NCBI RefSeq assembly: GCF_000312105.1
Contig: NZ_HE978636.1
Span: forward strand, 146,093 to 210,092
Length of the DNA: 64,000 bases
From: Aeromicrobium massiliense JC14
GTDB lineage: Bacteria; Actinomycetota; Actinomycetes; Propionibacteriales; Nocardioidaceae
Direction: 5' to 3'
Under the pieces are notes generated by a model. That model was given only the letters and a program-made list of their open reading frames with translations, did no database searches and was not told the origin of the DNA. Below are positions 8,355-18,311 of this stretch, in pieces; position 1 is the first letter of the stretch, and each line of letters opens with the position of its first letter. A program made the translations under genes and the position numbers.

Positions 8355-8918
8355 GTGAAGACGTCGCGCCGCCGGGTCCTGGACCGTCTGCAGATCGCGC
8401 TCGAGGACGGCCACGTCGTCCGGATCGAGCGCGACGACCTCGACGACGGCGACCTGTACGGGCTGGTCGTCGGCCTGTCCTCGCGGTGGGTCGCGGTCGA
8501 GCAGCTGGCCGACCGCATCTACCCCGACGGGGTGGCGCTCGTCCGCACCAAGCACGTCACCCAGGTGCGCAAGGACCGCGACACCGACTACGTGCTGCGG
8601 GCGCTGTCCGCGATGGGCCACGCGCCCCGTCGGATCGACCTGCGCGCCGAGACCCGCACCCGCGACGCGCTCGAGCAGGCGTCCCACCTGGCCCCCATCG
8701 TGGGCTTCTACGACGAGCACGACGACTCGGCCATGTGGGTCGGGCACCTCGGCGAGCTCGGCGCCACGGACTTCACGCTGCACTTCGTCAGCACCGACGG
8801 GCGGTGGGACGAGCGGACGGACCGCTTCCCGTACTCGACCGTCACGCTCGTGGAGTCCGGGACTCGCTACCTGGACGGCATCGCCCGGTTCGCGGCCCCG
8901 GCGCCCGAGGGCGCCTAG
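8355..8918 (+). CDS. Uncharacterised 187-residue protein
   Basis: I do not recognise a family. The protein starts VKTSRRRVLDRLQIALEDGHVVRIERDD, is soluble, mixed alpha/beta by appearance, and has no signal peptide or membrane helix. GTG 8355 is chosen because CAGACT lies seven bases upstream, resembling the leaderless starts elsewhere here. The gene begins 19 bases after the nhaA stop, so readthrough from nhaA is also possible. It converges on guaA with only seven bases between stops. Confidence 0.75.
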   Translation: MKTSRRRVLDRLQIALEDGHVVRIERDDLDDGDLYGLVVGLSSRWVAVEQLADRIYPDGVALVRTKHVTQVRKDRDTDYVLRALSAMGHAPRRIDLRAETRTRDALEQASHLAPIVGFYDEHDDSAMWVGHLGELGATDFTLHFVSTDGRWDERTDRFPYSTVTLVESGTRYLDGIARFAAPAPEGA

Positions 8919-8925
8919 GCCGCGC

Positions 8926-10491
<1,566 letters not shown>

Positions 10492-10497
10492 CGGGGC

Positions 10498-10503
10498 AGT
10501 CTA
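10498..10503 (-). promoter_or_regulatory. -10 box of a leaderless guaA promoter
   Basis: Minus strand TAGACT, six bases, then GTG at 10491. guaB has the identical TAGACT-N6-start arrangement (24378-24383). I see no clear -35 hexamer. Confidence 0.65.
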
Positions 10504-10865
10504 TCGGGGCCGAACTTCTCCGACGGCGGCCGTAACCGCGCCGCGAGCCCGGTCGTTGGACGAAGTGATCTGACAACCTCTCCCTCCCGTTGGATCAGGC
10601 ACCCGGCCCCGTCCGGATGCCCTGCAGAGCCCGGTCCGAGACCTCCCTCCCGGCCGGGCTCTGCTGCGCGGTGGGGGGGGTCCTGTGGACCTGTCGGTTT
10701 CCCTGGGCCCCAGGGAAACCGACAAACCCCGTGGAAGTTTCCAGGGGATCTGCAGGTTTCCCCGGGTTCTGCTGTTTCCATCCCCAGCACAGGACGTCAT
10801 CCGGCCGCTCCACAGCTCCGCGGCGGGGCACAAACGGCTCCGGTCGCTCCCGCCAGAGTCACGGC
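10504..10865. other. 362-bp gene-free region between guaA and the AbiEi-like gene
   Basis: It carries the upstream part of the guaA promoter, the palindrome at 10692-10724, and two further nearby echoes of its GTTTCC half (10737-10742 and 10754-10759). A CAGAGT at 10854-10859 lies six bases before the next ATG and may be its -10 box. A run of eight G lies at 10673-10680. I see no credible gene. Confidence 0.6.
10692..10724. repeat. 33-bp perfect palindrome, left copy of a bracketing pair
   Basis: Sixteen-base arms around a single central base: TGTCGGTTTCCCTGGG, C, and its complement. A nearly identical palindrome lies at 11869-11904, so the pair flanks exactly one gene (10866-11825). No T run follows on either strand, so it is not a textbook terminator. 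Confidence 0.85.
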
Positions 10866-11825
10866 ATGGACGATCTGTTCGACCTGCTGGGGCACCAGGG
10901 CTACGTCCTGCGTCGCGAGGCGCTCGCGCTCGGATGGCACGACCGCTCGCTGCGACAGGCGGTCCGTGCAGGGCAGCTGGTCCGCGCCCGGCACGGGACG
11001 TACGTCGGCGCGCCGAGGTGGCGCGCGGCCTCGCCAGCCGACCGTCTCGCGATGCTCTCGGTGGCCACGCTCGCCCGACTAGGTCCTGGCTACGTGCTCA
11101 GCCACGCCTCGGCGGCCGCCGTGCACGGTCTCGACCTGTTCGGCACCGACCTCACGACGGTGCACGTGACGTCCACCGGGCAACCGCACGGACGCGTCGA
11201 GGCCGGTGTGGTCCACCACGAGGGAGTCCTCGACGAGGCGGACATCGTCGTCGTTCGCGGGGTCCCGGTGGTCAGAGCCCCGCGTGCCGTCGTCGAGACG
11301 GCCTGCGCGGCGACGGTCGAGGGGACAGTCGTGACTGCCTCAGCAGCGCTGCGCCGGGGGCTGACGGACGATGCCCTGCTGAGCGCGGTCGAACGGCTCG
11401 CGCGACACAAGGGCATCCGAGGAGCGCGGCTCGGTCTCAGCCTGGCCGACGCGGGCTGCCACAGTGCGGGCGAGGCCCGGAGCCTGTACCTCTGCTGGCG
11501 TCATCGGCTGCCGCGCCCGCAGTGCCAGCACGAGGTCCGGGACTCTCGTGGCCTGGCGGGGATCGTGGACATGGCGTGGCTCGACTGGCATCACGTCGGC
11601 GAGTTCGACGGGCTGGTGAAGTACGGCCGTCGTGCCCCGTGGTCGTCGGACCCGGTGACGACGCTCGTCGCCGAGAAGTCCCGGGAGGACCGGATCCGCG
11701 AGACCGGGCTGGGAATGACGCGATGGACGTGGCACGACCTCGAGCCCACTCGCGCCGGCGCGACGGCCGAACGCATCCGGCTGGCGCTCGAACGATCTCG
11801 CGCCTGGTACTCGACGCCGGCCTAG
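10866..11825 (+). CDS. AbiEi-like winged-helix protein with nuclease-like C-terminus
   Basis: 319 residues. The N-terminal part resembles the AbiEi antitoxin-type wHTH (about residues 1-60; REALALGWHDRSLRQAVRAG, LVRARHGTYVG), followed by a middle AbiEi-like region (YVLSHASAAAVHGLDL). The C-terminal part has VDMAWLDWHHVGEFDGLVKY then EKSREDRIRETG, a D...ExDG...K pattern reminiscent of DUF559/Vsr-type restriction-endonuclease folds. Such stand-alone proteins are common in actinobacteria, with function unproven. No AbiEii toxin partner is adjacent. A possible leaderless start (CAGAGT-N6-ATG) is visible. Palindromes lie on both sides. Confidence 0.72.
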   Translation: MDDLFDLLGHQGYVLRREALALGWHDRSLRQAVRAGQLVRARHGTYVGAPRWRAASPADRLAMLSVATLARLGPGYVLSHASAAAVHGLDLFGTDLTTVHVTSTGQPHGRVEAGVVHHEGVLDEADIVVVRGVPVVRAPRAVVETACAATVEGTVVTASAALRRGLTDDALLSAVERLARHKGIRGARLGLSLADAGCHSAGEARSLYLCWRHRLPRPQCQHEVRDSRGLAGIVDMAWLDWHHVGEFDGLVKYGRRAPWSSDPVTTLVAEKSREDRIRETGLGMTRWTWHDLEPTRAGATAERIRLALERSRAWYSTPA

Positions 11826-11868
11826 ATCCCGGACATCCCTCCAGAACCCGGCGATGCATCCCACGGGT

Positions 11869-11904
11869 TTGTCGGTTTCCCTGGGGCCCCAGGGAAACCG
11901 ACAA
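11869..11904. repeat. 36-bp perfect palindrome, right copy of a bracketing pair
   Basis: Eighteen-base arms with no spacer. Compared with 10692-10724 the arms are the same, but the centre reads GGGGCCCC instead of GGGCCCC and there is one extra base pair outside. It lies between the convergent ends of the AbiEi-like gene and the GMC oxidoreductase gene, so it could also act as a two-way transcription stop. Confidence 0.85.
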
Positions 11905-11912
11905 CGAAACCC

Positions 11913-13613
11913 CTACGTGACGTCGACGATGGGGAGGCGGAGGGCGGCGGGGGCGTCGACGGGGACGACGGGGTTCTTGGGCGCCACGGGCTCGACGCGG
12001 CGGTAGGCCGAGCCGAGCGGGGGGCGGGTGTCGGGCTCGCCGCGGTTCGGCCACATCGCCAACGCCCGCTCGGCCTGGGCGGTGATCGTCAGCGACGGGT
12101 TGACGCCCAGGTTGGCGGTGACCGTCGAGCCGTCCACGACGTGCAGGCCCGGGTGGCCGTAGAGCCGCTGGTACGGGTCGACGACGCCGGTCTCGGGCGA
12201 GTCGCCGATCGTGCAGCCGCCCATGAAGTGCGCCGTCATCGGGACGTCGAACGGCTCGCCGATCGTGCCGCCGGCGGTGCCACCCATGTGGTGCGCCATG
12301 CGCTGCACCGCCTCGTGGCCCTCGGCGATGAACGACGGGTTGGGCGCCCCGTGGCCCTGCTTGGACGTCAGCCGGCGCCGGCCGAGCAGACCCCGCTTCG
12401 TGTAGGTCGTGATCGAGTTGTCGTGCGTCTGCATGACCAGCGCGATGATCGTGCGCTCACTCCAGTGCTTGAAGTCGTACAGCCGGCGGATGTTGCGACG
12501 CTGGCTCCACAGCTCGCGCAGCCACACCCGCCAGCGCGCCACCGGGCCGCTGCCGTCGGTCAGCACGGTCTGCAGCAGCGACATCGCGTTCGAGCCGCGG
12601 CCGTACCGCACCGGCTCCACGTGGGTGTGCTCGTCGGGATGGATGGACGACGTGATCGCGACGCCCTCGGTGTAGTCGACGTCGGCCTCGTGCGCGATCG
12701 CGCCGAGCAGCGCCTCGGAGTTGGTGCGCGTCAGCATGCCCAGCCGCGGCGAGACGTGGGGCAGGCGGCCGTCGTCCTTCATCCGGTGCAGCAGGCGCTG
12801 GGTGCCCAGGCTGGACGCGGCCAGGACGACCTGCTCGGCGGTGATCCGCTGCTCGCCGGCCCACGGACGTCCGGTGCGCCTGGTGACGATCTCGTAGCCG
12901 CCGCCGGGCAGCGGGGTCACCGACGTCACCTTGGTCATCGCGTGCACCTGCGCACCGGCCTGCTCGGCCAGGAACAGGTAGTTCTTCACCAGCGTGTTCT
13001 TGGCGTTGTGCCGGCAGCCGGTCATGCACTCGCCGCAGTGCAGGCAGGCGTTGCGCTGCGGGCCCACCCCGCCGAAGTACGGGTCGTCCACGGACGCGCC
13101 GGGGTCGCCGAACGTCACGCCGACCGGGGCGAAGTGGAAGCTGTCGGCGACCCCCATGTCCTTCGCGACCTTCTGCATGACGACGTCGGCCGGGGACGTG
13201 CGCGGGTACACCGAGACGCCGAGCATCCGCTTGGCCTGGTCGTAGTAGGGAGCCAGCTCCTCGCGCCAGTCGGTGATGTGGCCCCACGCCGGGTCGCGGT
13301 AGAACGCCTCGAGCGGCTCGTAGAGCGTGTTGGCGTAGACGAGCGAACCGCCGCCGACGCCCGCACCGGACAGGATGAGGACGTCGCGGAGCCGGTCGAT
13401 GCGCTGGATGCCGAAGCAGCCGACGGCCGGCGCCCACAGGAAGTCGCGCAGGCTCCACGAGCTCTTGGCGAAGTCCTCGTCGCGGAACCGGCGGCCGGCC
13501 TCGAGCACCGCGACCGAGTACCCCTTCTCGACCAGGCGCAGCGCCGCGACGCTGCCACCGAACCCTGAACCGATGACGACCACGTCGTGGTCGAAGCTGT
13601 GCGTGCCGCTCAT
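11913..13613 (-). CDS. GMC-family oxidoreductase, cholesterol-oxidase-like
   Basis: 566 residues. An N-terminal FAD-binding Rossmann motif VVVIGSGFGGSVAALRLVEKG is followed by SGAGVGGGSLVYANTLYEP and a C-terminal GMC signature with AHFMGGCTIGDSPETGVVD and NPSLTITAQAERA. The cysteine-rich stretch CLHCGECMTGCRHNAKNTL occurs in ChoD-type proteins of actinobacteria. From memory, M. tuberculosis has choD (Rv3409c) next to guaB3, so the locus is conserved although the genes are separated here. The true substrate (3-beta-hydroxysteroid or another alcohol) is uncertain. Confidence 0.87.
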   Translation of the reverse strand: MSGTHSFDHDVVVIGSGFGGSVAALRLVEKGYSVAVLEAGRRFRDEDFAKSSWSLRDFLWAPAVGCFGIQRIDRLRDVLILSGAGVGGGSLVYANTLYEPLEAFYRDPAWGHITDWREELAPYYDQAKRMLGVSVYPRTSPADVVMQKVAKDMGVADSFHFAPVGVTFGDPGASVDDPYFGGVGPQRNACLHCGECMTGCRHNAKNTLVKNYLFLAEQAGAQVHAMTKVTSVTPLPGGGYEIVTRRTGRPWAGEQRITAEQVVLAASSLGTQRLLHRMKDDGRLPHVSPRLGMLTRTNSEALLGAIAHEADVDYTEGVAITSSIHPDEHTHVEPVRYGRGSNAMSLLQTVLTDGSGPVARWRVWLRELWSQRRNIRRLYDFKHWSERTIIALVMQTHDNSITTYTKRGLLGRRRLTSKQGHGAPNPSFIAEGHEAVQRMAHHMGGTAGGTIGEPFDVPMTAHFMGGCTIGDSPETGVVDPYQRLYGHPGLHVVDGSTVTANLGVNPSLTITAQAERALAMWPNRGEPDTRPPLGSAYRRVEPVAPKNPVVPVDAPAALRLPIVDVT

Positions 13614-13731
13614 GCGCCCATCATGACATCGACGGTGTCACATGGCATGGGTGACCGGCAGGTGGCCGTGCGACAGAATGGCACTGCGCGGGCCCCTGCC
13701 CGTCCTTTCTCCCCTGGGAAGCAGGTGGCAG

Positions 13732-15768
13732 GTGGTCGACGACAGTGCGGTGGTGGGCTCCCCCGCGGACGTCCGTCGCCGGGTCGACCAGCTCGCCGTG
13801 GAGTCCGCCGGCATCGGCACCTTCGACTGGGAGCTGGCCACCGGACGGCTCACCTGGGACGCCACGCTGCGCGAGATCTTCGGCTTCGGCGACGTCGCCG
13901 AGGCGACCATGGACGCCTTCTACGCCTTCGTCCACCCCGAGGACCGCGACCGCCTGGCCCGCGCGGTCGACGCGGCCGTCGAGTCCCTCGCGCCGTTCGA
14001 GGCCGAGTACCGCGTCGACGCGCCCGGCCGGGGCGTCCGCTGGATCTCGGCCCGCGGCCAGGTCGCGGTCGGCCCCGACGGTCGCCCCGCGCACTTCCTC
14101 GGCGCGGCGCTGGACTTCACCGAGCGCCAGCAGGAGCGGGCCCAGCTGAGCCGGATGCTCGAGACGCTGCCGACCGCGTTCTTCTCGCTCGACGACGACT
14201 GGCGGTTCACGTACGTCAACCTCGAGGCCGAACGGGTGCTGGGCCGGTGCCGCGAGGAGCTGCTCGGTGCCGTGGTGTGGGACCTGTTCCCCGCCGCCGT
14301 CGACTCGCCGTTCGAGCAGCACTACCGCCGCGCGGTCGAGACCGGCGAGCCGGTGAGCTTCGACGCGTACTACCCCGCTCCCCTGGACGCCTGGTACGAC
14401 GTCCGCGCCAGCCCGTCGCCCGGCTCGCTCGCCGTCTACTTCCTGGACGTCACGACGCGCCGCCGGGCGGAGGCGGACGTGCTGGAGGCCGCCCGCCGCG
14501 CCGAGCTGCTCGCCGACGTCACCGCCGCCCTCAACGGCACGCTGGACGGCGAGGAGTCGGTGGCGCTGCTCGCGCGGCTGACCGTCCCGGTGCTGGCCGA
14601 CTGGTCGTTGGTCACGGTCGTCGACGACGTGCCGTCCGACCGGCCGGGCTGGCGACGCCACCTGCGCGACGTGGGCACGTGGCACCACGACCCGGCGGCG
14701 CGCGAGGTGCTGCAGCGCTACGCCACGACCCGCATCCCGGCGCTGGACGACCGCTCCCCGCTGGCCCAGGCCTACCTGCTCGAGCAGCGCCAGCTGATCC
14801 CCGTCGGCGCCACCGAGCACGTGCAGCGCCACCTCGCGCCGGGCGAGGCGCACGAGCTGGTCGGGGCGCTGGGCGCCGAGTCGATGGCGGTCCTGCCGCT
14901 CGTGGCCCGTGAGCGCGTCGTCGGCATGCTGACCCTGGCCAACGGCCCGGGACGCGAGCCGCTGCAGGGCTCGGCGCTGCAGATCGCCGAGGAGATCGCC
15001 GCGCACGCCGCCGTGGCGCTGGAGAACTCCCGGCTGTACCGCGAGCAGCGCGGACTCGCCGAGGAGCTGCAGCGCTCGCTGCTCACCGCCCCACCGCCGT
15101 TGCCAGGGCTCGACGTGGCCGTCCGCTACGTGCCCGCGGCCCGCGTCGCCCAGGTCGGCGGCGACTGGTACGACGGCTTCCGCCAGGACGAGGAGACGCT
15201 CACCCTGGTCATCGGCGACGTGGTGGGCCACGACATCGCCGCCGCCGCGGCGATGGGCAAGGTCCGCACGCTCGTCCGTGCGATGGGCGCGGACGGCGTC
15301 GACGGGCCGGCCGACGTGCTGCGCCGCACCGACCGGGTCATGCAGAAGCTCGGCCTCACCACGACCGCGACGGTCGTCGTGGCCCGGCTCGAGGACGGCC
15401 CGGACGGCGACCTGCTGCTGCGCTGGTCGAACGCCGGCCACCCGCCGCCGCTCGTGGTGACCTCCGACGGGCAGGTCGACGTGCTGGGCGAGGCGCACCC
15501 GGACGTCCTGCTGGGCATCGACGCCGACGCCCGGCGCACGGAGCGCACGACGCCGGTCCCGCCCGGCAGCACGCTCGTCATGTACACCGACGGGCTCGTG
15601 GAGCGCCGCGGCCAGGACATCGACGAGGGCATCGCGCTGCTCGGCCACGTGCTGGGCGAGCACCAGCACCTCTCGGTCGACGCGCTGGCGAACGTCCTGC
15701 TGACCGAGCTGCTGCCGAGCGCGAACGACGACGACGTCGCGCTCATGGTCGTCCGCCACAGCGGCTGA
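13732..15768 (+). CDS. PAS-PAS-GAF-PP2C (SpoIIE/RsbU-type) phosphatase
   Basis: 678 residues. A first PAS region (about 20-130; GTFDWELATGRLTWDATL and FVHPEDRDRLA), a second PAS region (about 140-250; LPTAFFSLDDDWRFTYVN), a GAF-like domain (about 270-440) and a C-terminal PP2C domain with VGGDWYDGF, LVIGDVVGHDIAAAAAMG and NAGHPPPLVV. Such proteins dephosphorylate anti-anti-sigma factors in response to sensed signals; no anti-sigma partner is adjacent. GTG 13732 is chosen by position after a purine-rich GGGAAG; in-frame ATG codons at 13642 and 13678 would add a basic N-terminus. A CAGAAT -10-like box lies at 13673-13678. Confidence 0.86.
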   Translation: MVDDSAVVGSPADVRRRVDQLAVESAGIGTFDWELATGRLTWDATLREIFGFGDVAEATMDAFYAFVHPEDRDRLARAVDAAVESLAPFEAEYRVDAPGRGVRWISARGQVAVGPDGRPAHFLGAALDFTERQQERAQLSRMLETLPTAFFSLDDDWRFTYVNLEAERVLGRCREELLGAVVWDLFPAAVDSPFEQHYRRAVETGEPVSFDAYYPAPLDAWYDVRASPSPGSLAVYFLDVTTRRRAEADVLEAARRAELLADVTAALNGTLDGEESVALLARLTVPVLADWSLVTVVDDVPSDRPGWRRHLRDVGTWHHDPAAREVLQRYATTRIPALDDRSPLAQAYLLEQRQLIPVGATEHVQRHLAPGEAHELVGALGAESMAVLPLVARERVVGMLTLANGPGREPLQGSALQIAEEIAAHAAVALENSRLYREQRGLAEELQRSLLTAPPPLPGLDVAVRYVPAARVAQVGGDWYDGFRQDEETLTLVIGDVVGHDIAAAAAMGKVRTLVRAMGADGVDGPADVLRRTDRVMQKLGLTTTATVVVARLEDGPDGDLLLRWSNAGHPPPLVVTSDGQVDVLGEAHPDVLLGIDADARRTERTTPVPPGSTLVMYTDGLVERRGQDIDEGIALLGHVLGEHQHLSVDALANVLLTELLPSANDDDVALMVVRHSG

Positions 15769-15802
15769 GCGGCCTGTCACCGGCTCCCGCCATGCTGCGG
15801 GG

Positions 15803-16219
15803 ATGCAGATCCTCTTCGTCGCCGGCTTCAGCGTCATCACGTCCGAGCCCGCGGCCGACCGCACCCTCTTCACCGAGGCCCTCGGCCTCCCGCTGACGCC
15901 GGCCGCGGAGGACTCGGCCTACGTGTACTCCCAGGAGGTCCCGGGCGCCAAGCACCTCGGCGTGTGGCCCCTGGCCGACGCGGCCCGGTCGTGCTTCGGG
16001 TCGCCGACGTGGCCGGACTCGCATCCGGTGCCGCAGGCCACGCTCGAGCTGGAGGTCGACGACGTCTCCGCCGCGGCGGCCGAGCTCGAGGCCGCCGGGC
16101 ACCGTCTCGTCCACGGCGCGCGGGTCGAGCCGTGGGGTCAGGAGGTGGCCCGGCTCCAGGCGGCCGACGGCCTGCTCGTCGGGCTGACCTCGACCCCGTG
16201 GCTGCGCGAGGACGGCTGA
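15803..16219 (+). CDS. VOC-superfamily (glyoxalase/bleomycin-resistance fold) protein
   Basis: 138 residues with the paired beta-alpha-beta-beta-beta pattern of the vicinal-oxygen-chelate fold: MQILFVAGFSVIT...LFTEALGLPL, then [26 protein letters not shown] and ARLQAADGLLVGL. Members bind a metal or small ligands; nothing here fixes the reaction. CATGCT lies six bases before the ATG. It converges on the molybdenum hydroxylase operon with 10 bases between stops. Confidence 0.8.
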   Translation: MQILFVAGFSVITSEPAADRTLFTEALGLPLTPAAEDSAYVYSQEVPGAKHLGVWPLADAARSCFGSPTWPDSHPVPQATLELEVDDVSAAAAELEAAGHRLVHGARVEPWGQEVARLQAADGLLVGLTSTPWLREDG

Positions 16220-16229
16220 CGACGACCCG

Positions 16230-18311
16230 TCAGCCGGGCAGGCGGTCGAGCAGCTTGTCGGGCTGGATCGGCAGGCTGCGCACCCGCACGCCGGTCGCGT
16301 GCCACACCGCGTTGGCGACCGCCGCGGCCGCACCGACGATGCCGATCTCACCGATGCCCTTCGCCTTGAGCGGGCCGAGCTCGCCGTCGTCCTCGGGCAG
16401 CCACTCGATCGTCACGTCGCCGACGTCTGCGTTGGCCGCCACGTGGTACGTGGCCAGGTCGTGGTTGGCCCAGCCGCCGAAGCGCTCGTCGAGCAGGCCC
16501 TCCTCGTGCAGCGCCATCGACAGGCCCATGGTCATGCCGCCGAGGAGCTGCGACCGGGCGGTGCGCGGGTTCAGGATGCGTCCCGCGGCGAAGACGCCCA
16601 CCGAGCGCGGCACGACGACCTCGCCGGTGCGGACGTCCACGCGGGCCTCGACCATCTGCGCGCCGTAGGCGAACCGGGCCAGCTGGGCCCGGCCCTGCAG
16701 GTCCTCGCTGGTGTCGACGACGACCTCGAGGCCGTCGTCGGGGACGCGCTCGGTCGCCATCCGCGAGCGCAGGGCACGGCAGGCCTTCGCCACCGCCCAG
16801 CCCCACGACGCCGAGCCGGACGAGCCGCCGGCCACCGCGCCGTGCGGCAGGTCGCTGTCGGCGATGTGCACGTGGACCCGCTCGGGCTCGACCTTCAGCT
16901 CCTCGGCGGCCACCTGCAGCATCACGGTGCGGGCGCCGGTGCCGATGTCGGTGGCGTTGACCCCCACCCGGAACGTGCCGTCGGGCCGCGCCGTGACCCG
17001 GGCGCCGGAGGGAGCGGCCATGGCCGGGTACGAGCTGGACGCCACGCCGGTGCCGACCAGCCAGTGGCCGTCACGGCGCACGCCCGGGCGCGGGTCGCGT
17101 CCGGCCCAGCCGAACAGCTCGGCGGCGCGGTCGTGGCACTCCATCAGCTGGCGGCTCGAGTAGGGCGCCCCGGTCTCGGGGTCGACCTCGGGCTCGTTGC
17201 GGCGGCGCAGCTCGACCGGGTCGACGCCCGCGGCGTGCGCGAGCTCGTCCAGCGCGGACTCGATCGCGTACGCGCCGGGGCACTCCCCCGGCGCCCGCAT
17301 CCAGCTCGGGGTGTGGACGTCCAGCTGGGTGACCCGGTGCGTGGTCAGCGCCGTGCGCGAGCCGTACATGTGCCGCACGTACTCCGCGGTCTGCTCGGTG
17401 AACTCCTTCAGCCGGGACGTCTGCGAGAACGCCTCGTGCGAGATCGCCTCCAGCCGGCCGTCGGCGTCCGCGCCGAGCCGGACCCGCGAGATCGTCGGCG
17501 TGCGGTAGCCGGCCAGGCCGAACATCATCTGCCGCGTCCAGGCCAGGGCGACCGGCCGGCCGACCGCCTTCGCGGCCAGCGCGGCGAGCACGGGGTTGGC
17601 CTTCGGCTCGCCCTTGGACCCGAAGCCGCCGCCGACGTGCTCGGCCGTCACGCGCACCTGCGGCTCGTCGAGGCCGAACAGGGTGGCCATGGTCTGCGCC
17701 GTCGGGGTGGTGCCCTGCGTCGAGTCGACCATGCGGAGCGCGCCGTCCTCCCACCACGCGACGGTGGCGTGCGGCTCCATCGGGTTGTTGAACAGCGCCG
17801 GGGTCTCGTACACGGCCTCCACGACGTGCGCCGACGACGCGAGCCCTTCCTCGACGTCGCCGCGGGCGCTGTCGGTGTCGGCCCCGGCGTTGGCCTGCTC
17901 GGGCGCGTACAGCCCGGGGTGGTCGATGGTCAGACCGACGTCGTGCGGCTCGGTCTCGTACCGGACGTCGAGGGTCGCGGCCGTCTCGCGGGCGACCTCG
18001 AGGGTCTCGGCCACGACGAGCGCGACGACCTGGCCGCGGTAGGCCACCCGGTCGTCCTGCAGCACCTGCAGCTCGTCGTCGCCGGCGTCCTGCAGCCGCG
18101 GGGCGTTGCGCCAGGTGAGCACCTCGACGACGCCGGGGACGGCCAGCGCCGACTCGGCGTCCACCGACACCACGCGTCCGCGTGGCACGGTCGCGCGCAC
18201 CGCCCACGCGTGCAGGGCGTCGTCGGGACGCTTCTCGACGGCGTAGCGGGCGACGCCGGTGACCTTGTCGCGTCCGTCGACCCGGACGTGGTCGTGGCCC
18301 AGCACGCTCAT
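16230..18311 (-). CDS. Molybdenum-binding large subunit, xanthine dehydrogenase/aldehyde oxidoreductase family (PaoC-like)
   Basis: 693 residues. The family oxidises aldehydes or N-heterocycles at a molybdopterin centre. Visible features include VRVDGRDKVTGVARYAVE, HVGGGFGSKGEPKANPVLAALAA, a cofactor-binding GSSGSASWGWAVAKACRAL, and the catalytic glutamate in KGIGEIGIVGAAAAVANAVW near the C-terminus. It is the last gene of a three-subunit operon with ATGA overlaps (18308-18311). The length is close to E. coli PaoC. The substrate is not predictable from sequence. No XdhC/PaoD-type insertion chaperone is encoded nearby. Confidence 0.92.
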   Translation of the reverse strand: MSVLGHDHVRVDGRDKVTGVARYAVEKRPDDALHAWAVRATVPRGRVVSVDAESALAVPGVVEVLTWRNAPRLQDAGDDELQVLQDDRVAYRGQVVALVVAETLEVARETAATLDVRYETEPHDVGLTIDHPGLYAPEQANAGADTDSARGDVEEGLASSAHVVEAVYETPALFNNPMEPHATVAWWEDGALRMVDSTQGTTPTAQTMATLFGLDEPQVRVTAEHVGGGFGSKGEPKANPVLAALAAKAVGRPVALAWTRQMMFGLAGYRTPTISRVRLGADADGRLEAISHEAFSQTSRLKEFTEQTAEYVRHMYGSRTALTTHRVTQLDVHTPSWMRAPGECPGAYAIESALDELAHAAGVDPVELRRRNEPEVDPETGAPYSSRQLMECHDRAAELFGWAGRDPRPGVRRDGHWLVGTGVASSSYPAMAAPSGARVTARPDGTFRVGVNATDIGTGARTVMLQVAAEELKVEPERVHVHIADSDLPHGAVAGGSSGSASWGWAVAKACRALRSRMATERVPDDGLEVVVDTSEDLQGRAQLARFAYGAQMVEARVDVRTGEVVVPRSVGVFAAGRILNPRTARSQLLGGMTMGLSMALHEEGLLDERFGGWANHDLATYHVAANADVGDVTIEWLPEDDGELGPLKAKGIGEIGIVGAAAAVANAVWHATGVRVRSLPIQPDKLLDRLPG

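Noticed and set aside
10668-10680. G run at 10673-10680 as a sequencing error or slippery site
   Set aside because: It lies outside any gene, so it breaks no frame and cannot be judged from one sequence.
13624-13640. TGACATCGACGGTGTCA, a 17-bp imperfect dyad before the GMC oxidoreductase gene
   Set aside because: Only five-base perfect arms and no match to the KstR motif I remember. It could easily be chance at this GC content.
13621-15873. A 750-codon open frame antisense to the PP2C phosphatase
   Set aside because: Same shadow effect; the plus-strand frame has clear PAS, GAF and PP2C motifs.
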